Shown here: positions 56,193 to 64,000 of the stretch, in pieces
Layout of the letters: every line of letters begins with the position of its first letter
Numbering within the stretch: position 1 is the stretch's first letter
NCBI RefSeq assembly: GCF_002135435.1
Contig: NZ_NEGK01000005.1
Location: 186,001 to 250,000, forward strand
Length of the DNA: 64,000 bases
DNA from: Acinetobacter sp. ANC 3813
GTDB lineage: Bacteria > Pseudomonadota > Gammaproteobacteria > Pseudomonadales > Moraxellaceae
Reading direction: 5' to 3'
Translations under genes and position numbers: made by a program
The notes under the pieces: model-generated
Seen by the model: only the letters and a program-made list of their open reading frames with translations
Told to the model about the DNA's origin: nothing
The model's database searches: none

Positions 56193-57392
56193 TTAAGGCG
56201 CCTGTAAAAACTGATGCGCACCCTCAGCCGCTGCCCGCCCTGTCGCAAAACAGGCCGTCAGCAGATAACCGCCTGTGGGCGCATCCCAATCCAGCATTTC
56301 TCCAGCACAGAAAATTGCTGGGCTACTTTTCAACTGCAAATGCGCCGTCAGCGCATCCTGCTTAATGCCGCCCGCACAGCTGATGGCTTCTTCAATCGGG
56401 CGGAAACCTGTCAGCACTATTTTTAAAGCCTTAATCTGCTGGGCTAAAGCTTCCGGCGCTGTCCACAGTTTTTTATCTACCAGTTCACGCACCAGATTTG
56501 CTTTTGCGCTGTCTAAGCCAGCTTTACGCCAAACATTGCTCAGCGACTGTTTTTTGCTGGGCTGCAGTTTAGCCGCCAGCTGCTGGGCAGTTTGATCTGG
56601 GAGCAGATCCAAATACAGCGCCATCGGCTGTTGCTGTTTAACGAATTGACGCAAGGCACGGCCCTGCTTATAGATCAGACCGCTTTCCAAGCCGTAGTGC
56701 GAAATCACAATATCCCCAGTGGACTTTGCGCCATTTCCCACCCAAGCCTCTACACGCTTCAGCGGCTGACCAAATACAGGCTGCATAAATTGAGACCATG
56801 CAATTTCCACCCCTGCATTGCTGGCTTGGAAAGGCTCAATCTCTTGACCACCGAGCCATTGCTGCCAAGCGCCATCGCTGCCAAGCTGCGACCAAGACAC
56901 TGCGCCGCAGGCCAAAACAATGGCATCAAACGTTTCTGTACGCACCGTATCCTGCAGCAGATCTTTCAACTGAACCGACTGCTTCTGCACATTCAAAACC
57001 TGATGACGGTAATGAAACACCGTTCCATGTTGCGACAAACGTTTCAGCCATGCGCGCAGCAGCGGCGCAGCTTTCATTTCAATGGGAAATACGCGGCCAG
57101 ACGAACCGATATAAGAATCGATGCCCAAGCCTTGCATCCAATTTTGAATCCATGCCGCATCCCACTGCCGTACCCAAGACGCCAGCCAATCAGCTTGATC
57201 ATAGCGCTGAATAAACTGCTCAACAGGTTCTGCATGCGAGATATTCAACCCTGTTTTACCCGCCATTAAAAACTTGCGGGCGGCAGAGGGCTTTTGCTCA
57301 TAGACATGCACCTCATAGTCATATTGACTCAGCACCTCAGCCGCCATCAGCCCTGCCGGGCCTGCGCCAATAATCGCGATGCGTTTACTCAT
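56193..57392 (-). CDS. TIGR03862-type flavoprotein (NAD(P)/FAD oxidoreductase)
   Basis: FAD-binding protein of 399 residues of the HI0933/BaiN-like group. The dinucleotide motif IIGAGPAGLMAAEVL is at the N-terminus, AGKTGLNISHAEP follows, and the closing FCAGEMLDWDAPTGGYLLTACFATGRAA is the second flavin motif. The reaction is unknown. It is five bases from the TrmB-like gene on the same strand, so the two probably form an operon. Confidence 0.85.
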   Translation of the reverse strand: MSKRIAIIGAGPAGLMAAEVLSQYDYEVHVYEQKPSAARKFLMAGKTGLNISHAEPVEQFIQRYDQADWLASWVRQWDAAWIQNWMQGLGIDSYIGSSGRVFPIEMKAAPLLRAWLKRLSQHGTVFHYRHQVLNVQKQSVQLKDLLQDTVRTETFDAIVLACGAVSWSQLGSDGAWQQWLGGQEIEPFQASNAGVEIAWSQFMQPVFGQPLKRVEAWVGNGAKSTGDIVISHYGLESGLIYKQGRALRQFVKQQQPMALYLDLLPDQTAQQLAAKLQPSKKQSLSNVWRKAGLDSAKANLVRELVDKKLWTAPEALAQQIKALKIVLTGFRPIEEAISCAGGIKQDALTAHLQLKSSPAIFCAGEMLDWDAPTGGYLLTACFATGRAAAEGAHQFLQAP

Positions 57393-57397
57393 TTTAC

Positions 57398-58036
57398 TTA
57401 TTCCGCTGCTGCCGGCGTATGCCCCTGCAAAGGCTGGAATTCATCAAAGCGTGTGCTGTAGCCTTCAGGCTTGGTAATGATCAGCTGCTGGCACAGCTCA
57501 CCGCGCTCTAAATATTTAATTTCAAAATGCGTGCGTGCAGAATCAGAGGCAATCACTTCTTTAATAAATGGCAGTTTCCACACATCAATCAGCTGTTGCT
57601 GCCCTTCGGCAATATAATCAGGAATATTGCTGGCAAGCGTGATCTGACCGCCCGTTTTTAAGCGCGACAGCAAAAACTCAAAGAACGGCATATTCAGCCA
57701 GCGCTGTGCAGGATTATGCGGTTCTGGGTTTGGATACAAAATAAAAAACTGTTCGACCTGCGCAGGAAACAGCGCATGCACGACCCATGGCAGCGCATCT
57801 GCATGCACAGGCTGCAGATTTTTCTGACCTTCTAGGACGTGCTGTTTTTGCATGGACAGAAATTTTTCACGGGTGCGCTCTACCGCGATCAGCTGCGTTT
57901 CAGGGTTCTGAGCGCTGAACAGCAAAGCATGCTTGCCTTTGCCCGCACCAATTTCCACACAAAGCGGCTGATTGGCAATCGCTTGAAAATCACGGGGTGC
58001 ATGCATGCGCTGCGCTTGAAATTGACGAATCGGCAT
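57398..58036 (-). CDS. TrmB-like SAM-dependent methyltransferase
   Basis: Methyltransferase of 212 residues from the ATG at 58036; the frame may start 13 codons earlier with TTG. The SAM motif is VEIGAGKGKHALLF near residue 30. The later LYPNPEPHNPAQRWLNMPFF resembles the TrmB PDPWPKxRH region but without the Lys/Arg-rich part, so it may be a TrmB paralogue rather than the standard tRNA guanine-N7 enzyme. It is the upstream partner of the flavoprotein gene. Confidence 0.7.
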   Translation of the reverse strand: MPIRQFQAQRMHAPRDFQAIANQPLCVEIGAGKGKHALLFSAQNPETQLIAVERTREKFLSMQKQHVLEGQKNLQPVHADALPWVVHALFPAQVEQFFILYPNPEPHNPAQRWLNMPFFEFLLSRLKTGGQITLASNIPDYIAEGQQQLIDVWKLPFIKEVIASDSARTHFEIKYLERGELCQQLIITKPEGYSTRFDEFQPLQGHTPAAAE

Positions 58037-58142
58037 AATCAGATCAAACTTATGAAAACGGCATAAGTCTAACAATTGTGGCTGTATTTGCCTAATTGAT
58101 TTGCCAAATTTGAACTACCTGCCTTTTGTCTGGAGCTTTGCG

Positions 58143-58331
58143 ATGCCTACCACTTTAAATTGCCCGCGCTGCGGTGAGCTGACTGTTTGGGAAGACAATG
58201 AGTACCGCCCCTTCTGTTCAGAACGCTGCAAAATGATTGATTTAGGTGCATGGGCCAATGAAGACTATAAGCTGCCAACACAAGATGCGCCGCAAGCTGA
58301 TGCCGGTTCTGAAGACGATCTTTTATTTTAA
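58143..58331 (+). CDS. yacG: DNA gyrase inhibitor YacG
   Basis: Small zinc protein of 62 residues that binds GyrB and inhibits gyrase in E. coli. Four cysteines C7, C10, C25 and C29 form the zinc site, in CPRCG and FCSERCKMIDLGAW. The ATG at 58143 is chosen because it gives the standard start. The gene is divergent from the TrmB-like gene. Confidence 0.92.
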   Translation: MPTTLNCPRCGELTVWEDNEYRPFCSERCKMIDLGAWANEDYKLPTQDAPQADAGSEDDLLF

Positions 58332-58443
58332 AAAGCCAGCCGTCGGATTGCGTGCGCTTGATCGGCATAAAACGCCGTTATTATCACTCTGTCATATAAA
58401 ATAGCGGCTTTAGAACTGAGCGATATTGTTGGGGAATTTTATC

Positions 58444-58629
58444 GTGAAACTCGGGGCAATCTACGCTGTACTGTGCATGATTATAATTTTAAGCGCAGGT
58501 TTGATAACTTTCGGCATTTACCGCAGTGACTTTTTAATTGACGCTGCTGGCTTCTTGCTGACCCTTGCGGTGCTGCTCCTTTTTTTAGAGCTGCGCAGCA
58601 TACTCAATAATCCATTTCAAAAAGACTGA
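58444..58629 (+). CDS. Small two-helix membrane protein
   Basis: Protein of 61 residues with two membrane helices (about 4-25 and 35-52). The GTG at 58444 is preferred, as GGGGAA lies six bases upstream; the frame opens at TTG 58426. Family not recognised. A terminator overlaps its end. Confidence 0.6.
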   Translation: MKLGAIYAVLCMIIILSAGLITFGIYRSDFLIDAAGFLLTLAVLLLFLELRSILNNPFQKD

Positions 58630-58650
58630 TGCCCGCATCAGTCTTTTTTT
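58621..58650. terminator. Bidirectional terminator
   Basis: Stem aaagactgatg / catcagtcttt with loop cccg and a T-run; overlaps the last codons of the small membrane protein gene. Confidence 0.9.
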
Positions 58651-58655
58651 ATTTC

Positions 58656-59300
58656 TTAACCCGCTTTGCCTGCCACAAAAGGATTGTGCTGCTTTTCAAA
58701 GCCAATGGTGCTCATCGGGCCATGGCCTGAAATAAACTGCGTTTCGTCCGGCAGGCTAAAGCATTCACGCTGAATTGAATCTAAGAGCTGCTGATAGTTG
58801 CCGCGCGGAAAGTCTGTACGGCCAATCGAACCTTTAAACAGCACATCGCCCGTCCACAAAATCCCGTAATTGCTGTTGTAGAACATCACATGCCCAGGTG
58901 TATGGCCCGGCGCAAAACGCACTTCAAATTCTTCATTGCCCAGTTTCAGTGTTTCGCCGCCTTCCAGCCATTCCGTCACGTCCACTTTTTCTGGAACGGG
59001 AAAACCATAGCGTGCAGAGACTTCCTGAATCATGTCCAGCCAAAAAGCATCTTCTTTATGCGGGCCAATGACCGGCACATCCCATAACTTTTTAAGTGCA
59101 CCGACTGCACCCGCATGATCTAAATGACCATGGGTCAGCCACAGCGCCTTCACATTTAAACCCAGCGCTTCCACTTCGGCCTGCAGTTTTTCAGGTTCAC
59201 CGCCGGCATCAATCAAAACCGCTTCTTTACTTTCAGAATCCCAAAGAATGGAACAGTTTTGCTGGAATGCCGTGACCGGCACAATTTTGACTTGCAGCAT
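58656..59300 (-). CDS. MBL-fold hydrolase, glyoxalase-II-like
   Basis: Zinc hydrolase of 214 residues of the GloB/YcbL type. The THGHLDHAGAVG motif gives the first metal ligands, FAPGHTPGHVMFYN and TGDVLFKGSIGRTDFPRGN the rest, and SGHGPMSTIGFEKQHNPF ends the domain. It probably acts on a thioester or similar; the exact substrate is unknown. It lies 19 bases downstream of hemH on the same strand. Confidence 0.9.
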   Translation of the reverse strand: MLQVKIVPVTAFQQNCSILWDSESKEAVLIDAGGEPEKLQAEVEALGLNVKALWLTHGHLDHAGAVGALKKLWDVPVIGPHKEDAFWLDMIQEVSARYGFPVPEKVDVTEWLEGGETLKLGNEEFEVRFAPGHTPGHVMFYNSNYGILWTGDVLFKGSIGRTDFPRGNYQQLLDSIQRECFSLPDETQFISGHGPMSTIGFEKQHNPFVAGKAG

Positions 59301-59319
59301 TTGGCTAAACCTCAGAATT

Positions 59320-60336
59320 TCAGTGGGCTAATGTGTGCTTTAAGGCGTCAAGATTAGCTTGAAGCAAAGAATTGAGCAATTGCAAATGATCTTCACGGCT
59401 GTTTAGGGCAGGAATATAACTGTAGCTGCCCCCGCCTGCATGCTTAAACAGTTCTGCATTTTGCAGCTCAAGCTCTTCCAGCGTTTCTAAGCAGTCCGCA
59501 GAAAAAGCAGGACTCATGACCTGAACGGACTGCACGCCAGCTTTACCCCACTCTTCCAGCAGCGCATCGGTATAGGGTTTCACCCACTCCTGCTTGCCAA
59601 AACGCGACTGAAAGCTGATCGCCCATTGATCTTCACGCAAACCCAGCTGTTCTGCCAGCAATTGCGCGGTTTTACGGCTGCGGTCGGCATAAGGATCGCC
59701 CTTATCGGCATAGGGCTGCGGAATGCCGTGAAAAGACATCAGCAATTTTTCCGGCTGGCCATGCACCGCTTGATAGTCTCGCACGCTTTGCGCCAAAGAC
59801 TGAATAAATAAGGGATGCTGATAATAATCACGGATCAGTGAAATGCCCGGCAAATTGCGCTGCTGCGGAATCCATTTGGCAATGGCATCAAACAGCGGCG
59901 CGGTCGATGTTGCCGAGTACTGCGGAAATAAAGGCAATAAAATAAGATGATCTTGCGGATCTTGCGATAACTGCTGCAGTACCGCATCAATTCCCGGATT
60001 GCCGTAAGTCATAGCGGGAACAATATTTAATTCAAACTCAGGATAAGCTTGTGTTAAATGACTTTGCACCGCCTGCACTTGGCGAAGCAGAATTTCACGC
60101 ATTGGCGAATCATTGCCCCAAACCATTTCATAGGCATGCGCGACCCGATTCGGGCGAAATGGCAAAATAAACAGACGCAGGATTAGCTGCCAAATCGGTT
60201 TTGGAATTTCAATCACGCGCTGATCAGACAAAAACTGCTTCAAAAACTTGCGTACTGCAGGAACCGTAGGCGCATCAGGAGTACCTAGATTGGCCAAGAT
60301 AATTGTAACTTTCGCTTTAGAGTCAGCAGACATCAA
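59320..60336 (-). CDS. hemH: Ferrochelatase HemH
   Basis: Inserts ferrous iron into protoporphyrin IX, the last step of protohaem synthesis. The 338 residues include [20 protein letters not shown], the catalytic His in [17 protein letters not shown] and the Glu in [15 protein letters not shown]. It is probably in one unit with the downstream hydrolase gene; the DUF4062 gene lies upstream on the same strand, 61 bases away. Confidence 0.95.
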   Translation of the reverse strand: MMSADSKAKVTIILANLGTPDAPTVPAVRKFLKQFLSDQRVIEIPKPIWQLILRLFILPFRPNRVAHAYEMVWGNDSPMREILLRQVQAVQSHLTQAYPEFELNIVPAMTYGNPGIDAVLQQLSQDPQDHLILLPLFPQYSATSTAPLFDAIAKWIPQQRNLPGISLIRDYYQHPLFIQSLAQSVRDYQAVHGQPEKLLMSFHGIPQPYADKGDPYADRSRKTAQLLAEQLGLREDQWAISFQSRFGKQEWVKPYTDALLEEWGKAGVQSVQVMSPAFSADCLETLEELELQNAELFKHAGGGSYSYIPALNSREDHLQLLNSLLQANLDALKHTLAH

Positions 60337-60397
60337 ACCATTCCAATTTCTATGAACACACGTACTGTATCAGCTCAGAATTAATTTACAAAATGGA

Positions 60398-61426
60398 TTA
60401 ATACTGAGTTTTAAATTGAAATACCCGATCATTATCTAATAAATTGCTTTCCATCAACTTTTGCGCTTTGGACGTCATCTGCCACAGCATGCGCTGGCGG
60501 TCATCGCGGCCCGACTGAATAATCCATTCGTTTTGCCGCATCTGCATTTTAATGCTGTGCAATGCCCGAATGTTAACTTGCGCTCTCGCCACAGCATGCG
60601 CGCGCGGCATTTCAATGCGGGCATCCTGCAGACCTGTTTCATTCAGATATTCATTCATGCGTTTCGAAAAGAATTCTTCTGGCGTCGGATTCACAAAAGT
60701 CGTGCCTAATACAGACAGCAGCTGCGCCCAAGTCATCTTTTTCTGAATTTTCAGCTCTTTAAAATTGCCGTCCTGATAGGCATGCATGCGGTATTCGAAA
60801 GCAAAGAATTCATGCATCGACACTTTAGGCAGGCTCAAGAATGGGTCAACCTCCCGCTTTCCTGATTCAGTTTCCAGCTGCTCCAGCTTGTTTTTCATAC
60901 GATCAATTTCATCTTGCAGCACCTGGGTATTTTGCGGACGCACCCAGCCAAGAACAGGATAGCGCTCCAGCATTTGCGTCATATTAAAACGAACCGCCAT
61001 TTCTAAATCCCGCAGGCTACGGTAAGTAAAGACTTGGTCCACTTCATGCTGCAGCAGTTTACGGAATTCTTGAAATTTTTCACGCAATTCGGGCTTGTCA
61101 TCCTGCAACGCGTTTTCACGTGCAGCAGGCTCTTCATGCATAAAGACAATAATCGGCTTTTGCTTAGTCACAGCATAGATGTATTCCAAATGCATATAGC
61201 CAACACCCGACACCGACTGTTCACCATAAGCGCTGCCCAGCAGCATAACGACATAATCGCAGTCATCAATTTGCCGGCGTGCAAAAGCCGTGCTTAAAGG
61301 CGTACGCTGTTCCAATCCCCAAGAAAAGAACCCCATCCCAACCAGTGTTTGAGCCAAAATCATTCGTTCTGGCTGCATTTCCGCACCAGAAGTTGAAATA
61401 AAAACCTGATAACGCTTATCCAGCAT
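60398..61426 (-). CDS. DUF4062 domain-containing protein
   Basis: Protein of 342 residues. The N-terminal domain begins YQVFISTSGAEMQPERMILA and continues WGLEQRTPLSTAFARRQIDD and YVVMLLGSAYG, the DUF4062 pattern, a TIR-like fold often found with signalling or defence modules. A charged segment about 175-200 (DEIDRMKNKLEQLETESGKR) is a probable coiled coil. The C-terminal part (about 200-342) has no recognised domain and could be an effector or DNA/RNA binding part (VNPTPEEFFSKRMNEYL). Function unknown. It sits between hemH and murI, on the same strand. Confidence 0.78.
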   Translation of the reverse strand: MLDKRYQVFISTSGAEMQPERMILAQTLVGMGFFSWGLEQRTPLSTAFARRQIDDCDYVVMLLGSAYGEQSVSGVGYMHLEYIYAVTKQKPIIVFMHEEPAARENALQDDKPELREKFQEFRKLLQHEVDQVFTYRSLRDLEMAVRFNMTQMLERYPVLGWVRPQNTQVLQDEIDRMKNKLEQLETESGKREVDPFLSLPKVSMHEFFAFEYRMHAYQDGNFKELKIQKKMTWAQLLSVLGTTFVNPTPEEFFSKRMNEYLNETGLQDARIEMPRAHAVARAQVNIRALHSIKMQMRQNEWIIQSGRDDRQRMLWQMTSKAQKLMESNLLDNDRVFQFKTQY

Positions 61427-61571
61427 TGGCCATCCTCATTCCATTTGCATAATGCTGCGCGATGCAGTTGAAAGACTGCATACTCTGGCGGCAATATGAC
61501 TCCCCAATATAAAAAATTAATCTATCAATAATTATTGCTTTGGCAATGCACAAACGAGTTTTATTTCGCTC

Positions 61572-62441
61572 TTATGGACCAATATTGTCCACCGTCCATT
61601 TCAGGTCTTGTGAAATCAAACGGCTTAAAATCGGCTTCAGATTTTCCGCATTCTGCCCGCTAACATAGCATTCTATACGGACGGCATCAGCACAAGCTTG
61701 CTCAAATAATAACTCATTTTTAATTAAAATGCGGGCTGTTTGACGAGCAACAGCTAAACCTGAGTCAATTAATGTCATTTTCTGACCAAAAATATGCATG
61801 ATCGCAGATTTTAAAAATGGATAATGCGTGCAGCCCAGCACCAAATAGTCTGCGCCCTGATCTACCGCTGGTTGTAAAATTTCCCGCAGCGTTTGCAGGC
61901 AGGCTTCACTCATTTGCGCCCCAGCTTCCACAAAAGGCACCAAATCCAAGTTGGTCACTGAGATCACCTGCACCTGTGCAGGTTTGGCAAAATGCTCGAT
62001 CACTTCTTTAATCAGTTGGCCGCGAAACGTTGCAGGTGTTGCCAATACCGCAACCGTTTTACTTTTGCTTTGCAATACCGCAGGCTTTAAAGCCGGCACT
62101 AAGCCAATAATCGGAAAATTTTCACCATAATGCGCACGCAAGTAATCCAAGCTGAACGCTGAAGCCGTATTGCAGGCCACCACAGCAATTTTGCAGCCCT
62201 TGCGGTACAGCCATTCAATCGCATGTGCAGTCAGCTCACGGATATTCTGATCATCCCGCGGACCATAGGGCACATGCGCAGTATCGGCATAATAAACAAT
62301 ATGCTCATTGGGCAAATGGAGTGCAATTTCCTGCGCCACGGACAAACCGCCAATTCCCGAATCAAAAATACCAATAGGCGCATCAGCACCAGCTTTCGGC
62401 ATTGGATCATTAAGCGGGTAAATGGGTTGAATCGCGGTCAT
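61572..62441 (-). CDS. murI: Glutamate racemase MurI
   Basis: Makes D-glutamate for peptidoglycan. The 289 residues have GIFDSGIGGLSV at 24-35, catalytic Cys90 in VACNTASAF and Cys204 in GCTHYPFL. The first 20 residues are a short N-terminal extension; an internal ATG at residue 14 is an alternative start. About 145 bases separate it from the DUF4062 gene. Confidence 0.93.
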   Translation of the reverse strand: MTAIQPIYPLNDPMPKAGADAPIGIFDSGIGGLSVAQEIALHLPNEHIVYYADTAHVPYGPRDDQNIRELTAHAIEWLYRKGCKIAVVACNTASAFSLDYLRAHYGENFPIIGLVPALKPAVLQSKSKTVAVLATPATFRGQLIKEVIEHFAKPAQVQVISVTNLDLVPFVEAGAQMSEACLQTLREILQPAVDQGADYLVLGCTHYPFLKSAIMHIFGQKMTLIDSGLAVARQTARILIKNELLFEQACADAVRIECYVSGQNAENLKPILSRLISQDLKWTVDNIGP

Positions 62442-62490
62442 GGCTTCAAATTCAGAAGTTGCTGTTGGGGGAATGGTAAAAGCTTAAACC

Positions 62491-63102
62491 TCAGGCGCCT
62501 AATTGCAAGTGAAAATCGCCGCTTTTCAGGCTTAATATAGTTTCGCCTTGCGCATTTTCAAGCATTTCGCCCATTTCAATCAAATGAAAAAAAGCCGCCC
62601 GCTGAATCACTGCATTTAAACCAAAGCGCACAGCCACATAAGGCCGCATTTCTCCTGCAAATTCACGCATAAAAATCGGGTGCTGCGCATCTACAATAAT
62701 TTCATCCTGCGTACTGGACAGCAGCTGTATATAGCTTTGCCCATTTAACTCAATTTTATTCACTTGATTAATGAACAAAGGCTCATCTTCGACCTGAATT
62801 TCAATCTGCTCTACAGGGGTTTTTAAATAAAACTTTCCATCTTCTTTCCACAGTACGCTGGAGAACAGGTCAATCAGCGACTGACGCTTGATCAATTGAC
62901 CTTCGTGCCACCACTCGCCATTGGCTTTAACCTCTAAATTCATGGCTCCGCAGTGCTTTGGATGCCATTTATCCAAGGGTGGAATTGACTTTTTGTGACC
63001 GGACTGTCCATCTTTTAAGTATTGTGCAATATCCATTAAATTTTTATTATCGCCAAGAGCTGCTGTTTTTGTCGGAATTGGTGTTTTTTCTTGATTATTC
63101 AT
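62491..63102 (-). CDS. DUF1285 family protein
   Basis: Protein of 203 residues from the ATG at 63102; a longer frame would add 31 residues. The IPPLDKWHPKHCGAMNLEVK and ANGEWWHEGQLIKRQSLIDL segments and FYLKTPVEQIEIQVEDEPLF are characteristic of DUF1285. Function unknown. It is about 50 bases upstream of murI on the same strand. Confidence 0.85.
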   Translation of the reverse strand: MNNQEKTPIPTKTAALGDNKNLMDIAQYLKDGQSGHKKSIPPLDKWHPKHCGAMNLEVKANGEWWHEGQLIKRQSLIDLFSSVLWKEDGKFYLKTPVEQIEIQVEDEPLFINQVNKIELNGQSYIQLLSSTQDEIIVDAQHPIFMREFAGEMRPYVAVRFGLNAVIQRAAFFHLIEMGEMLENAQGETILSLKSGDFHLQLGA

Positions 63103-63294
63103 AGCAGAAGACCCTAATGACGGCAAAATAATATGATTCAGCCAATTGGCTAGAACACGGTTTAAAACTATACTAGCCCACAATATAAATGACACGAAAA
63201 TTTATTTGTGTCTAGAAACTGAGAACACTCATGGCAGCGCCGGTTTTTTGAGTCAAAATCGGTAGCCACCTTCAAACCAGATGAGGAGTCCTAC

Positions 63295-64000
63295 ATGGAA
63301 CACATCGAACGTGAATCGATGGAGTTTGACGTAGTCATCGTTGGCGCAGGCCCTGCCGGCCTTTCAGCGGCGATCAAAATCCGTCAACTTGCAATTGAAA
63401 ATAACCTGAACGATCTGTCCGTTTGTGTCGTGGAAAAGGGCTCCGAAGTCGGTGCGCACATCCTCTCTGGCGCGGTGCTTGAACCTCGCGCGATCAATGA
63501 ACTCTTCCCTGACTGGAAAGAACAGGGCGCGCCTTTAAATGTGCCTGTGACTGAAGACAAAACTTATTTCTTATTATCTGATGAAAAGTCTCAGGAAATG
63601 CCGCATTGGATGGTGCCTAAAACCATGCACAATGACGGCAACTACGTTATTTCTCTCGGCAACGTGGTGCGCTGGTTAGGCGCTAAAGCTGAAGAGTTAG
63701 AAGTCTCTATCTTCCCTGGCTTTGCAGCTTCTGAAATTCTGTACCATGCAGACGGCACAGTAAAAGGCATTCAAACCGGTGACATGGGCATTGGCAAAGA
63801 CGGCGAACCGACGCATAACTTTACCCCGGGCTATGAGCTGCATGCAAAATACACCATTTTCGCTGAAGGCTGCCGCGGCCATCTAGGCAAGCGCCTGATT
63901 GCAAAATTTGATTTAGATAAAGATGCCGATCCGCAACATTACGGTATCGGTATTAAAGAATTGTGGGAAATTGATCCTGCGAAACATAAAGCGGGTACCG
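63295..64000 (+). CDS. Electron transfer flavoprotein-ubiquinone oxidoreductase, partial
   Basis: The first 235 residues of ETF-QO, an inner-membrane FAD/[4Fe-4S] enzyme that passes electrons from ETF to ubiquinone in fatty- and amino-acid oxidation. The N-terminal VVIVGAGPAGLSAAIKIRQL is the FAD motif; EVGAHILSGAVLEPRAINEL and ALNVPVT-like region and FAEGCRGHLGKRL follow. AGGAG lies upstream of the ATG at 63295. The gene continues beyond the window, so the iron-sulphur domain is not visible. Confidence 0.93.
   Translation, partial: MEHIERESMEFDVVIVGAGPAGLSAAIKIRQLAIENNLNDLSVCVVEKGSEVGAHILSGAVLEPRAINELFPDWKEQGAPLNVPVTEDKTYFLLSDEKSQEMPHWMVPKTMHNDGNYVISLGNVVRWLGAKAEELEVSIFPGFAASEILYHADGTVKGIQTGDMGIGKDGEPTHNFTPGYELHAKYTIFAEGCRGHLGKRLIAKFDLDKDADPQHYGIGIKELWEIDPAKHKAGT

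Overview
The window reads as chromosomal DNA of a gammaproteobacterium of the Moraxellaceae, most probably an Acinetobacter species. The grounds are moderate G+C coding sequence, AT-rich spacers, familiar housekeeping pairs (rppH-ptsP, divergent rluC/rne, glyQ-glyS), a run of tRNA-Lys genes, an OprD-type porin and many small conserved proteins known from that group. The genus is inferred from protein resemblance; no 16S rRNA gene is present. No insertion sequence, prophage or CRISPR array was seen.

Layout. 0.3-6.5 kb: a LysR regulator, small conserved proteins, a HAD phosphatase, rppH and ptsP. 6.5-18 kb: a patchwork with an AraC regulator and LysE exporter, an AidB-like acyl-CoA dehydrogenase, a decayed TetR gene, a TetR/drug-efflux pair whose efflux gene is frameshifted, katG, a metallo-beta-lactamase-fold hydrolase and an EamA exporter. 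A parS-like 16-mer lies at 17074-17089 and a cluster of three palindromes at 18156-18245. 18.4-31.6 kb: a complete 3-phenylpropionate/cinnamate route. HcaEFCD with HcaB makes the catechol, MhpB opens the ring, MhpC releases succinate, and MhpD, MhpE and MhpF convert the remainder to pyruvate and acetyl-CoA. HcaR is the probable regulator and an OprD-type porin the probable entry route. mhpB sits inside the hca operon, and mhpA and mhpR are absent.

32-40 kb: a HAD phosphatase and rluC facing away from rne, which has a long structured leader, followed by an acyl-CoA synthetase. 40-40.7 kb: three identical tRNA-Lys(TTT) genes and one tRNA-Lys(CTT). 40.8-47.7 kb: a lipoprotein, a PspC protein, an HPP-CBS membrane protein, a transglutaminase-like protein and glyQS. 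47.7-49.0 kb: a strikingly AT-rich gene for a SEC-C-like protein with further Cys/His motifs, the best candidate here for a poorly described, horizontally acquired function.

49-64 kb: envelope proteins including two LEA-like ones, a D-2-hydroxyacid dehydrogenase, an uncharacterised serine-hydrolase-like protein, a methyltransferase gene broken by an in-frame TAG, a lipoprotein, a GFA protein, a flavoprotein, a TrmB-like methyltransferase, yacG, a glyoxalase-II-like hydrolase, hemH, a DUF4062 protein, murI, a DUF1285 protein and the start of the ETF-ubiquinone oxidoreductase gene, which runs off the window. All assignments come from reading the sequence and remembered family features; no database search was run.
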